This document shows, one piece after another, positions 6,524 through 13,360 of a stretch of DNA of 13,624 bases. Made by a program: the position numbers and the translations under genes. The notes under the pieces were generated by a model. That model did not search any database, had not been told where the DNA came from, and worked only from the letters and a program-made list of their open reading frames with translations. The stretch comes from JACQAI01 sp035507915 (GTDB taxonomy: Bacteria; Pseudomonadota; Alphaproteobacteria; Elsterales; Elsteraceae): contig DATJNS010000275.1 in NCBI GenBank assembly GCA_035507915.1, positions 1 through 13,624 on the forward strand, given 5' to 3'. The first letter of the stretch is position 1, and the number at the start of each line of letters is the position of its first letter.

Positions 6524-8052
6524 AGCCGCGCCTGACGCACGAAGCGGGCGAGCCGGGTCGCCGCCGGGGCGATGACCGGACGCGGAAAGCCCGTGAAGCC
6601 GAGCAAGAACCCGGCGCGCGCCGGCGCCTCGGCGTACATCGGGCTGAGCGCACGCACGATCAAGCCGCGCTCGCGCAGACGACGCTCGAGCACGACGTCC
6701 GACAGGCCGCGGCGCAGACGCGCCACCAGATGCATGCCCTGGTCGGGTGCGGCGACCGTCAGGGCATCGCCGCCGTGGCGTTCGAGCGCCGCCACCAGGG
6801 TGTCGCGCTGGTCGCGGTAGAGCAGACGCATGCGCCGGATATGCGCGGCGAAATAGCCCTCGGTCATCAGGGCGGTGACCAGGATCTGCGAGGGCGTCGC
6901 CGGCTGACGATCGGCGAGATAGCGCGCGGCGACGAAATCGTTGAGCAGCGCATGCGGCACCACCATGTAGCCGAGCCGCAGGCCGGGAAACAGCACCTTG
7001 TTGAGCGTGCCGACATAGATCACGCGCTCGGCGTCGTCGAGCCCTTGCAGCGCGGCGAGCGGCCGACCGCCGTAGCGGAACTCGCTCTGATAATCGTCCT
7101 CGATGATCCAGGCGCCGGTGTCGCGCGCCCAGGCGAGGAGCTCGAGCCGGCGCGTCATCGAAAGCACGACGCCGAGCGGGAACTGGTGCGACGGCGTGAC
7201 GAACACGGCGCGCGCTCGCGGCGCGGCGCGGATGCCGGCGGCCACGTCGATGCCCTGCGCGTCGACCGGGATCGGGTGCAGCGCCAGTCCGGCGGCGCGC
7301 AGCGCGCCGTGGGTCAGCGGATAGCCGGGATCCTCGACCCACACCGGGTCTCCCGGCGCCAGCAGCACACGGATCGCCAGGTCGATCGCGTGCTGCGTGC
7401 CGGCGGTCACCAGGATCTGCTCGGGGTCGCAGCGCACCGCACGCGCGGCCGGCAGGTAGTCGGCGATCGCTTGGCGCAGCTCGGCCAAGCCGCGCGCATC
7501 GCTGTAACCGAGATGGTTCGGTCCGAAGGTGCGGAACGCGCGCTGGGTGAGACGGCGCCAGATCTCGATCGTGCGGCCGTCGGCCAGCAGGCGTCCGGTG
7601 TTGAACGGCCGGTCGTCGCCATCGACCATCGCGGCGGCGTAATGCGGAAACGAACGCGCCGGCACGAACGCTGGACGAGACGGCGCCGCGGCGCGCTTGG
7701 CGTGCGGCGCACGGTCGGGCGGCGCCGGCAGATCGCTCGAGACGAAGGTGCCGGCGCCGACCCGCCCGGTGGCATAACCTTCGGCGAGCAGCTGCTCGTA
7801 GGCCTGCACGACCGAGGCGCGCGCGACGCCGAGCTCGGTCGCGAGCGCGCGCGTCGACGGCAGCTTGGTGCCGGGTCGCAGCCTCGAGGCCAGGATGGCA
7901 GCACGGATCTGGCCGTAGACCTGGCGGAACAGCGGCGTCGCATCGCGGCGATCGACGTGCCAGCCGGTCAGTTCGGCCCAGCCCGACGCGCGCAGCCGGC
8001 GGCGCTTGGCGCGCGCCGAAGTGGTCTGCCTGATCTTCTCGAAATGGACCAT
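6520..8052 (-). CDS. MocR-family transcriptional regulator (GntR HTH plus aminotransferase-like domain)
   Basis: A 510-residue PLP-dependent regulator. Residues 38-105 form a GntR winged helix (PLFRQVYGQIRAAIL, then LPSTRALATELGVARASVV, ending in GRVGAGTFV). After a linker, residues 145-505 form a class-I aminotransferase fold. EDDYQSEFRYGG (318-329) supplies the Asp facing the pyridine nitrogen, and Lys352 in YVGTLNKVLFPGLRLGY is the PLP Schiff-base lysine. HQFPLGVVLS is another family motif. MocR proteins usually regulate a divergent gene linked to vitamin B6, amines or amino acids; the divergent neighbour here has the PNPOx fold. ATG at 8052 is the only plausible start before the HTH but lacks a clear Shine-Dalgarno sequence. 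Its stop shares TTAA with the converging DctP gene. Confidence 0.93.
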   Translation of the reverse strand: MVHFEKIRQTTSARAKRRRLRASGWAELTGWHVDRRDATPLFRQVYGQIRAAILASRLRPGTKLPSTRALATELGVARASVVQAYEQLLAEGYATGRVGAGTFVSSDLPAPPDRAPHAKRAAAPSRPAFVPARSFPHYAAAMVDGDDRPFNTGRLLADGRTIEIWRRLTQRAFRTFGPNHLGYSDARGLAELRQAIADYLPAARAVRCDPEQILVTAGTQHAIDLAIRVLLAPGDPVWVEDPGYPLTHGALRAAGLALHPIPVDAQGIDVAAGIRAAPRARAVFVTPSHQFPLGVVLSMTRRLELLAWARDTGAWIIEDDYQSEFRYGGRPLAALQGLDDAERVIYVGTLNKVLFPGLRLGYMVVPHALLNDFVAARYLADRQPATPSQILVTALMTEGYFAAHIRRMRLLYRDQRDTLVAALERHGGDALTVAAPDQGMHLVARLRRGLSDVVLERRLRERGLIVRALSPMYAEAPARAGFLLGFTGFPRPVIAPAATRLARFVRQARL

Positions 8053-8065
8053 CTGATCGAACCAT
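8046..8065. promoter_or_regulatory. Direct repeat GGACCAT / GAACCAT, candidate MocR operator
   Basis: GGACCAT (8046-8052) and GAACCAT (8059-8065) are the same 7-base element with one mismatch, offset by 13 bases. MocR regulators are known to bind short direct repeats near their own start. The first copy covers the regulator's own start codon, which would allow autorepression. The perfect palindrome CGCTAGCG follows at 8071-8078. Binding is inferred from position only. Confidence 0.4.
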
Positions 8066-8128
8066 TCAAACGCTAGCGTGAGCGCGTCGCGTACGCAACC
8101 GCACGCGCACGGATCAGGGAGATCCGCG

Positions 8129-8686
8129 ATGAGCTTGGGCACGGTGCGACGGACGGACCTCGCACTCGACCGCGCCGACGCCGAGGCGGCGCTCGCCGGC
8201 ATCCGGGTCGCGTATTTCGCCACCGCCGACGGCGACGGCGAGCCCTACGTGATGCCCTGCCTGTTCGTGTGGGCCGACGGTCTGCTGCAGTTCCACACCA
8301 CGCGCGCGGTCGGCCATTTCGCGCGCAATCTCGCGCATCGCCCGCGCCTCTGCTTCGCCGCCGCCGAGATGGGCGAGGTCTATCCCTATGGCGGGTTCGC
8401 GTGCGACGCGACGACGAGCTACGTCAGCGTGATCGGCGTCGGGCCGGTGCGCGTCGAGGCGGCCTCCGACGACAAGGCGCGTTTCTTCGATCGGTTCCTG
8501 GCCAAGTACGCCGATCCGGGCTGGAACCACCCCGCCGGCTTCTATCCCCGCCTCGACGACGTGACGGTCTACGCGATCGAGCCCGAGACCTTGACCGGCA
8601 AGCGCATCCCCTTGCCGCCCTTGGGTGAGCGCTGGCCGGCGCAGAACCGCACCAGATCGCCGGGGGCGCGACTGCAGGATCGATGA
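8129..8686 (+). CDS. Pyridoxamine 5'-phosphate oxidase-fold (flavin split-barrel) protein
   Basis: A 185-residue protein of the PNPOx-like split-barrel family that usually binds FMN or F420. Residues 24-58 read as the typical strands (GIRVAYFATADGDGEPYVMP, then LLQFHTTRA), followed by VGHFARNLAHRPRLCFAA, the helix and strand near the phosphate site. YVSVIGVGPVRVEA (98-111) is the next barrel strand. It resembles the NimA/general-stress branch rather than true PdxH, which has a different C-terminal motif. The ATG at 8129 is preceded by AGGGAG with seven bases between, so I prefer it to the GTG at 8078. It is divergent from a MocR regulator across 76 bases and is the probable target of that regulator. 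The exact substrate is unknown. Confidence 0.88.
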   Translation: MSLGTVRRTDLALDRADAEAALAGIRVAYFATADGDGEPYVMPCLFVWADGLLQFHTTRAVGHFARNLAHRPRLCFAAAEMGEVYPYGGFACDATTSYVSVIGVGPVRVEAASDDKARFFDRFLAKYADPGWNHPAGFYPRLDDVTVYAIEPETLTGKRIPLPPLGERWPAQNRTRSPGARLQDR

Positions 8687-8694
8687 GACGAAGC

Positions 8695-8728
8695 GGCGCC
8701 GCAGGACCGTTGCCGGTCCGACGGCGCC
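8695..8728. terminator. Long hairpin between convergent genes
   Basis: GGCGCCG-CA-GGACCG (8695-8709) pairs with CGGTCC-GA-CGGCGCC (8714-8728), giving 13 of 15 paired positions around a four-base loop TTGC. It lies 8 bases after the PNPOx-like gene and 43 bases after the end of the converging small secreted-protein gene. On the plus strand it is followed by CTTCATCAT, a weak pyrimidine tract. It probably serves as a bidirectional terminator. Confidence 0.6.
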
Positions 8729-8771
8729 CTTCATCATGACAAACGATGAGAGACGTACGTGTCGTTGCGGG

Positions 8772-9146
8772 TCAGCGGATCGTGGTCGTGGTCGTTGTGG
8801 ACGAGTTGACCGGCGGCGGCGGCGGCGCCGGCGGCACCGAATTGGTCGACCATTCCTGGTGCGTCGTGGTCTGGCTCGACCCGTCGGGCCGCACGACCTT
8901 CTCCGACGACGTCGCAACCGAGCCGTCGGGGCCATTCTGGTAGGTCTTCTTCGTCTCGACCGAGGCGCCGCCGAACGACGACCGCTCGGTGGTGCTGGCA
9001 TAGCCCGGCGCCGGCGTGATGACCGTGACCGGCGGCGGCGGCGCCGGCGAGACGGTCACCTGCGTGCGCTCGACGGCCGTCTGGGCGGCCGCGACGCCCG
9101 TCATCAGCGCGATCGCCGCGGCACTCGCGAGCAACAGCTTCGGCAT
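8772..9146 (-). CDS. Small secreted Pro/Thr-rich protein, family not recognised
   Basis: A 124-residue protein with a classic signal peptide (MPKLLLASAAAIALMTGVAAA, probable cleavage before Gln22). The predicted mature chain of about 103 residues has two proline clusters (APPPPV near 35-40 and PPAPPPPPV near 105-113). Between them lies a Ser/Thr-rich stretch with two PDGS turns (73-76 and 87-90), and the chain ends in six threonines and TIR. It has no cysteines and no catalytic motif, so it is most likely a periplasmic or envelope protein. I chose ATG at 9146 because GGGAG lies seven bases upstream and the signal peptide begins there; ATG at 9161 would add five residues. An EcfG-type promoter precedes it, implying induction in general stress. 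Confidence 0.75.
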   Translation of the reverse strand: MPKLLLASAAAIALMTGVAAAQTAVERTQVTVSPAPPPPVTVITPAPGYASTTERSSFGGASVETKKTYQNGPDGSVATSSEKVVRPDGSSQTTTHQEWSTNSVPPAPPPPPVNSSTTTTTTIR

Positions 9147-9197
9147 CTCCAACACTCCCATGCTGCGGTCCCTGTCAGGAACCACTCGACAGCCGCC

Positions 9198-9222
9198 AAC
9201 GGAAGCGAAGTGCACTTGTTCC
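9198..9222 (-). promoter_or_regulatory. Candidate sigma-EcfG (general stress response) promoter
   Basis: On the minus strand GGAAC (9222-9218) is followed after exactly 16 bases by CGTT (9201-9198). This agrees fully with the alphaproteobacterial EcfG consensus GGAAC-N16/17-CGTT. Transcription would begin near 9190, giving a leader of about 45 bases before the ATG at 9146 of the small secreted-protein gene. Correct orientation, intergenic position and sensible leader length support it. A nine-base match can still occur by chance. Confidence 0.6.
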
Positions 9223-9303
9223 GTAAATTCCGGGTAAGGTTGGGGTGAATCCCGCCTGACCGGTGTCATTCCGTCCCATCCGAGAAAGTTCCGCGAGCCG
9301 CTT

Positions 9304-10290
9304 ATGACCATTCCATTCTTTTTGCGCCTCGTCGGTACCGTCTGCATCGGCGTGCTGATGCTCGATGCCGGCGCCGCGCACGCCGCCTATCCGGAGCGGC
9401 CGGTCCACATCGTCGTGCCGTTTCCGCCCGGCGGCGGCACCGACGTGATCGCGCGCGTCCTGGCGCAGAAGTTGAGCGCCGGATTCGCCCAACAGGTCGT
9501 GGTCGAGAACCGGCCCGGCGCCGGCGCGATGATCGGTGCCGATCACGTCGCCAAGGCGCTGCCCGACGGCTACACCCTGCTGCTCGGCACATCGGCCGAG
9601 CTGACGATCTCGCCCGGGCTCTACGACAACGTGCCCTACGATCCGGTTGCCGACTTCGCCCCGATCGATCTCCTGGGCACGACGCCCATCGTGCTGGTCG
9701 CCCATCCGACGTTCCCGGCGAACCGGCTCGATACGCTGATCGAGCAGGCGCGCCAGTCGCCCGGTAGGATCGCGATCGGCTCGGGGGGCCAAGGCGCCGC
9801 GCCGGATCTCGCGGCCGAGCTACTCCGTCGCCTGACCGGCATCGACGTCATCATCGTCCCCTATAAGGGCGCGGGCGACGCGCTGACCGACGTCGTCGCG
9901 GGCCAAGTCGGCGCGACCTTCACGACCGTGGCGGGCGCGCTGCCGCTCACCCGGAGCGGCAGCATCAAAGCGCTCGCGATCATCGCCGCGCAACGCTCGA
10001 CCCTGATGCCCGACGTGCCGTCGGCCGCCGAGCAGGGTGTCCCGGACTACGAGGTGGTGACGTGGTTCGGGCTGTTCGCGCCCGCGAAGACGCCGCACGC
10101 CGTGATCGACACCTTGGCAACGGCGGTCGCCGCGGCGATGCGCGACCCCGAGATCGCCGCACGGCTGGTCAAGCTCGGCATCGAGCCGAGCGCGGCCGCC
10201 CCGGACGGCGAAGGGCTGCGCCGACGGATCGCGACCGAGGCGGCGCGTTGGCGCCGCCTGATCCACGATGCCGGCATCAAGCCGGAGTGA
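9304..10290 (+). CDS. Tripartite tricarboxylate transporter (TctC/Bug family) solute-binding protein
   Basis: A 328-residue extracytoplasmic binding protein. The signal peptide runs over residues 1-27 with a hydrophobic core at 5-20 and cleavage at AHA-AYP. The mature protein starts with the family hallmark YPERPVHIVVPFPPGGGTDVIAR. ENRPGAGAMIGA (68-79), LLLGTSAEL and VPYKGAGDALTDVVAGQV (185-202) follow in the usual order. Bug proteins bind carboxylates or other small organic molecules and either feed TctAB or act alone as sensors. No tctA or tctB is in the window, so this is an orphan, as most Bug genes are. The ATG at 9304 gives the full signal peptide; upstream only a weak GCGAG resembles a ribosome site. 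It converges on the CMD-family gene with nine bases between. Confidence 0.95.
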   Translation: MTIPFFLRLVGTVCIGVLMLDAGAAHAAYPERPVHIVVPFPPGGGTDVIARVLAQKLSAGFAQQVVVENRPGAGAMIGADHVAKALPDGYTLLLGTSAELTISPGLYDNVPYDPVADFAPIDLLGTTPIVLVAHPTFPANRLDTLIEQARQSPGRIAIGSGGQGAAPDLAAELLRRLTGIDVIIVPYKGAGDALTDVVAGQVGATFTTVAGALPLTRSGSIKALAIIAAQRSTLMPDVPSAAEQGVPDYEVVTWFGLFAPAKTPHAVIDTLATAVAAAMRDPEIAARLVKLGIEPSAAAPDGEGLRRRIATEAARWRRLIHDAGIKPE

Positions 10291-10299
10291 GGGCGAGCG

Positions 10300-10635
10300 T
10301 CATACCTTGTTGCCCTCCATGACGTCGGCGAGCACGTGCGCCGCGGTCATCGAGCCGGGCCAACCGGTGTAGAACGCGCAATGAGTGATGATCTCGGCGA
10401 TCTCCTCCTTGGTGACGCCGTTGGCCAGCGCGCGCTGGATGTGCGTGTTGAGCTGCTCGGGGCGATAGCAGGCGACCAGGGCCGCGACGGTCACCAGGCT
10501 GCGGTCGCGCTTCGACAGCGCGGTGCGCTCCCATAGATCGCCATAGATCACCGTGCTCGTGTACTCGACCAGCTTGGGCGTGTGGGGCTTCAAGCGGTCG
10601 CGGCGGGCGGACGGCGGGGCGGCTTCCTTGGCCAT
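10300..10635 (-). CDS. Carboxymuconolactone decarboxylase (CMD/AhpD-like) family protein
   Basis: A 111-residue all-helical protein of the CMD superfamily. Residues 38-55 (RTALSKRDRSLVTVAALV) and 60-104 (EQLNTHIQRALANGVTKEEIAEIITHCAFYTGWPGSMTAA) follow the family pattern closely. The redox CxxC of AhpD is absent; the only cysteines are Cys56 and Cys86. It therefore belongs to the decarboxylase/lactone-type branch rather than the peroxidase branch. Members act on gamma-carboxymuconolactone or on uncharacterised substrates. The ATG has GAGAGGAG upstream with seven bases after AGGAG. It lies 112 bases downstream of MetE-like paralog B in the same orientation and may be co-transcribed with it, although the gap leaves room for its own promoter. 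Confidence 0.9.
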   Translation of the reverse strand: MAKEAAPPSARRDRLKPHTPKLVEYTSTVIYGDLWERTALSKRDRSLVTVAALVACYRPEQLNTHIQRALANGVTKEEIAEIITHCAFYTGWPGSMTAAHVLADVMEGNKV

Positions 10636-10670
10636 GGGATGTCTCCTCTCAGGGGCTGGATGCTGAAACG

Positions 10671-10693
10671 AACGGGTCGAGCATAACGGGTCG
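10671..10693. promoter_or_regulatory. Nine-base direct repeat upstream of the CMD-family gene
   Basis: AACGGGTCG occurs at 10671-10679 and again at 10685-10693, an offset of 14 bases. On the minus strand TATGCT (10685-10680), a fair -10 element, falls between the copies, but no good -35 accompanies it. A control site for the CMD-family gene starting at 10635 is possible. The rest of the 10636-10747 spacer shows only a weak hairpin, TAGCG-CGG-CGCTA at 10738-10750, around the stop of the preceding gene. Confidence 0.3.
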
Positions 10694-10747
10694 CACGCGC
10701 GCGGCCAGCGCTTCCGTGTCGCGATCGCGGCGCGGCGTAGCGCGGCG

Positions 10748-11932
10748 CTAGACGGTCTTGGTGAGGGTCAGCGAGTAGCGCGGGTCGGCGGCCAGGCACT
10801 CGGCTTCCGGCAGGCCCAGCTCCTTGCGGACCATGTTGGTGCCCAGCACCATCGCGACCATCTTGTAGACCGCGTGGCGCCGGCTCATGCCCTCGCGACC
10901 CATGCCGCAATCCGACGAGATGATCAGGCGCTCGGGCGGGATGTGCTTGAGCGCCTCGCGGATCAGCGCCGCGATCTGCTCCGGACGCTCGACCTGGAGC
11001 GTGTGGTGGTCGATCACGCCGATCACCACCTTCTTGTCCTTGATCATCCGGCCGATCGCCGCGAGGTCACCAGGGCCCGACGAGCAGGTCTCGAAGGTGA
11101 GCGCGTCGGCGTCGACCGTGGCGAGCGCCTCCAGGGTCGGCTGATAGCTCTGCACCTCCTGGAAGATGCGCTGCTGCGAAGGATTGCCCCAGCAGGTGTG
11201 GCACCACACCTCGGTCTTGGCGCGCAGCCCCTTGACCGTGCGGTTGAATACGTCGACCAGCTCGGCGGTGCCGAGCTTGCCGAACGCCTTGCCGCGCGCC
11301 GGCACCATGTGGATCTGCGGCTCCTCCATCTGGACCACCGGACAGCCGGCGTCGGCCAGCTCGTTGAGCTCCGCGTTGAGCGCATCGGCGAATGCGAGCG
11401 TGCGCTCGACCGGGTCCTTGTAGTAGGCATCCGACACCGTCGCGGCGAGCAGCTCGGGCAGGATGGTGCCGAACTTCACCGGCTTCGTGGTCAGGCGCTG
11501 CGCGACCTTCCACATCGCGGCGTACTGCAGGTCGCCGCGCCCGACCGGGCCGACGATCTTGGGCAGCACGCGCGCCTCGAGATTGTCGTGCAGGATGTGA
11601 CCGCGCGGATAGGCGACCGCGCCGATGGTGTAAACCGCCGGCTTCGGCTCCTTGTCGAAGCCGCTCATGTGCATCGGCCCGTAGGTCTGCCAGCTCAGGC
11701 CCGAGACCTGCTCGTCGTAATGCGCGTCGCCGTCGGTGCAGATGTCGAGGCCGGCGGTCTCCTGCGCGCGCAGATGCACCGACACGGCGTCCTCGTACTG
11801 CTCGCGCCAGCGCGCATGCACCATCGCCTCGAGGAAGCTCTGATTGCCAAGCACGGCGGTGTGCCAGGCCGGCCGCGGCAGCGAGCCGATGATCGAGGTC
11901 GGCAGCACGACGTTGGCGGACGCTTTGTACAT
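10748..11932 (-). CDS. MetE-like (cobalamin-independent methionine synthase C-domain) family protein, paralog B
   Basis: A 394-residue single-domain member of the UROD/MetE-like superfamily, distantly related to the paralog at 3431-4594. The N-terminus reads VVLPTSIIGSLPRPAW. All four expected zinc-site residues are present: His245 and Cys247 in WCHTCWGN, Glu281 in ALTFETCSS and Cys342 in SSDCGMGRE. The Glu-to-Cys distance of 61 residues equals that of E. coli MetE (665 to 726). VVQMEEPQIH (199-208) is the conserved strand before the zinc segment. The folate/N-terminal half of true MetE is missing, so a methyl- or alkyl-transfer to a thiol other than standard methionine synthesis is likely. 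The ATG at 11932 has a strong GGGAGGA upstream. Downstream is the CMD-family gene. Confidence 0.93.
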   Translation of the reverse strand: MYKASANVVLPTSIIGSLPRPAWHTAVLGNQSFLEAMVHARWREQYEDAVSVHLRAQETAGLDICTDGDAHYDEQVSGLSWQTYGPMHMSGFDKEPKPAVYTIGAVAYPRGHILHDNLEARVLPKIVGPVGRGDLQYAAMWKVAQRLTTKPVKFGTILPELLAATVSDAYYKDPVERTLAFADALNAELNELADAGCPVVQMEEPQIHMVPARGKAFGKLGTAELVDVFNRTVKGLRAKTEVWCHTCWGNPSQQRIFQEVQSYQPTLEALATVDADALTFETCSSGPGDLAAIGRMIKDKKVVIGVIDHHTLQVERPEQIAALIREALKHIPPERLIISSDCGMGREGMSRRHAVYKMVAMVLGTNMVRKELGLPEAECLAADPRYSLTLTKTV

Positions 11933-12128
11933 CGATTTCCTCCCGCGCGATCCGATTCGCGAAACCCGCCGGCATCATGGGGCGCCGCACGGCGGTCGGC
12001 AATCTCCCGCCTGCCCACGGGCCCACGCCCATGGACCGCCCACTTACCTCGCGCGTAATCGACCGCGGTCGCGCCGCGCCGAATCATACGTGCGCATCGA
12101 CCGTCACATCGAATTCGAGGAGAGCGAG

Positions 12129-12497
12129 ATGAGCGAGCACACCGACCTGATCGACCGCTACATCGCGAGCTGGAACGAACGCGACGACGCGCGACGACGC
12201 GATCTGATCGCCAAGACCTGGACCATGACGGCGAGCTACATCGATCCCGTGCTGCAGGGCGAAGGGCGCGACGGCATCGACGCCGCAATCCAGGTCGCGC
12301 AGGCAAAGTTCCCCGGCCATCGTTTCCGGCGCACCGGACCCATCGAGGTCCACCACGATCGCGCGCGCTTCACCTGGGAGCTGGCGCCTGCGGACGGCGC
12401 GGCGGTGGTGAGCGGCACCGACTTCGCGGTCCTGTCGCCCGACCGGCGCCTGCATTCGGTGACCGGCTTCTTCGACAGCGTGCCGCCAACTGCGTGA
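12129..12497 (+). CDS. SnoaL-like / NTF2-fold small protein
   Basis: A 122-residue protein with the polyketide-cyclase/NTF2-like pattern. It has an N-terminal helix TDLIDRYIASWNERDDARRRDLI, then WTMTASYIDPVLQGEGRDGIDAAI (the cone-forming turn and second helix), then beta-strands HRFRRTGPIEVHHDRARFTWEL and a closing SVTGFFDSV. The fold serves isomerases, cyclases and simple ligand-binding proteins, so function cannot be assigned. GAGGAG lies six bases before the ATG. The gene is divergent from MetE-like paralog B across a 196-base spacer (11933-12128), in which I found no convincing promoter or operator. Confidence 0.85.
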   Translation: MSEHTDLIDRYIASWNERDDARRRDLIAKTWTMTASYIDPVLQGEGRDGIDAAIQVAQAKFPGHRFRRTGPIEVHHDRARFTWELAPADGAAVVSGTDFAVLSPDRRLHSVTGFFDSVPPTA

Positions 12498-12506
12498 TCG
12501 GTCCCA

Positions 12507-12542
12507 CCCTCCCCTCCCCCATTGCTTGGCAGCGAGGGAGGG
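12507..12542 (+). terminator. Imperfect hairpin after the NTF2-fold gene
   Basis: CCCTCCC(C)TC (12507-12516) can pair with GAGGGAGGG (12534-12542) with one bulged C, leaving a loop of about 17 bases. It begins ten bases after the stop of the upstream gene. No T-run follows. The C-rich/G-rich arms resemble the small intergenic repeat hairpins common in Alphaproteobacteria, so it may instead be a repeat element. Confidence 0.35.
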
Positions 12543-12561
12543 ATTCCGTCGGCACGCGGCG

Positions 12562-12583
12562 TGCTACACTCCCGGAAGGGAGT
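12562..12583 (+). promoter_or_regulatory. Extended -10 promoter candidate with leader hairpin, for the cupin operon
   Basis: TG-C-TACACT (12562-12570) matches an extended -10 element (TGnTATAAT, 4 of 6 in the hexamer). TTCCGT, 15 bases upstream, is only a poor -35. It overlaps the start of ACTCCC-GGAA-GGGAGT (12568-12583), a perfect 6-base-pair hairpin. The cupin ATG lies about 75 bases downstream. The rest of the spacer to 12650 holds the GGAGG ribosome site at 12637-12641. Confidence 0.35.
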
Positions 12584-12650
12584 TCTCAGCCGTTGCACAC
12601 GGCGGTAGCCCCCCCGATGCGCACACCCTCGCCCGCGGAGGACCATTGAG

Positions 12651-13004
12651 ATGCCGGCTCACAACCTCAATGCGGCTCTGGATGGCTTGTCGGATCTCCA
12701 GTTCAAGGAGCTCGCTCGCTTCAACAAGGGCTCCGTCGGGGTCTTCCGAACGGGTGCCGGCATCTCGCCATGGGAGCGCCATCCCGATGACGACGAATAT
12801 CTGCACGTCCTCGACGGAGAGGTCGACATCACCGTGTTGACCGATCAGGGCGCCGTGCGGACGGCCTTATCGGCTGGATCGATCTTCATCGTTCCTCGCG
12901 GACTCTGGCACCGCCACACCATCAGAGACAGGTTGGTCGAGCTCTTTGTGACACCCGGCGAGACCGAGCATTCCACTGCCGAAGACCCGAGGCTCGCGCC
13001 ATGA
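12651..13004 (+). CDS. Small cupin-domain protein
   Basis: A 117-residue single-domain cupin. Motif 1 is ERHPDDDEYLHVLDGEV (42-58), where the usual HxH...E...G reads His44, Asp46, Glu49, Gly56, so the second histidine is replaced by Asp. Motif 2 is FIVPRGLWHRHTI (79-91), with His87 and His89 available as ligands. Metal binding is likely but altered. The short length suits a stand-alone oxygen- or sugar-related sensor/enzyme that cannot be specified. GGAGG lies nine bases before the ATG. The stop overlaps the next start (ATGA). Base composition is lower than in the neighbours (32-39 G+C per 60 in the blocks counted), and codons such as TTA, AGA and AGG occur, which suggests recent acquisition. 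Confidence 0.85.
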   Translation: MPAHNLNAALDGLSDLQFKELARFNKGSVGVFRTGAGISPWERHPDDDEYLHVLDGEVDITVLTDQGAVRTALSAGSIFIVPRGLWHRHTIRDRLVELFVTPGETEHSTAEDPRLAP

Positions 13005-13360
13005 TCAGCTGCGAGCGCGCACGAGAAATAGCGCTCTCGCTTCCGGAGACGCAGGAGAAGGACCATCGCGGCCGGCCGTCGTTCCGTGTGCGCGACAAGA
13101 TCTTCGCAACCCTATGGCTCGACGAGCGGAGAGTCGTGACCAAAGCGACAATCCTCGACCAGGCGGCCTTCCTCGAGTCCGATCCGAAAGCGTTCACCAT
13201 CGTGCCCGGATGGGGAAAGCAAGGTTGGACTTTTGTTCACCTCGAACACGTCAGCGAAAGGACGTTGCGCGACGCGCTGACGGCAGCGTGGCGCAATGTG
13301 GCGCCTAAGACCATTGCCGCAACCCCTCGGATGCGACACCCGCGGCACGCCGGGCGTTAG
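13001..13360 (+). CDS. YjbR/MmcQ-like (CyaY-fold) DNA-binding-type protein
   Basis: A 119-residue protein of the MmcQ/YjbR family. It opens with the typical helix CERAREIALSLPETQEKDH, followed by GRPSFRVRDKIFATLWLDERRVVTKA (24-49) and the conserved end FTIVPGWGKQGWTFVHLEHVSERTLRDALTAAWRNVAPK (65-103). The fold combines a CyaY-like alpha/beta sandwich; the family name implies DNA binding, but biochemical roles are mostly unknown. The ATG overlaps the cupin stop, so the two are co-translated. It shares the lower G+C and uses ATA and CTA codons. The TAG at 13358-13360 is eleven bases from the end of the converging gene; no hairpin is evident between them. Confidence 0.87.
   Translation: MISCERAREIALSLPETQEKDHRGRPSFRVRDKIFATLWLDERRVVTKATILDQAAFLESDPKAFTIVPGWGKQGWTFVHLEHVSERTLRDALTAAWRNVAPKTIAATPRMRHPRHAGR

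Noticed and set aside
5573..8065. Very long overlapping open frames on both strands (over 800 codons each) across 5573-8076
   Set aside because: They are antisense or frame-shifted shadows of the DctP and MocR genes; their translations are Arg/Ala/Pro-rich without any family motif, as expected in DNA of about 70% G+C.
9283..9292. Second GGAAC on the minus strand (9292-9288) as another EcfG site
   Set aside because: No CGTT follows at 15-18 bases.
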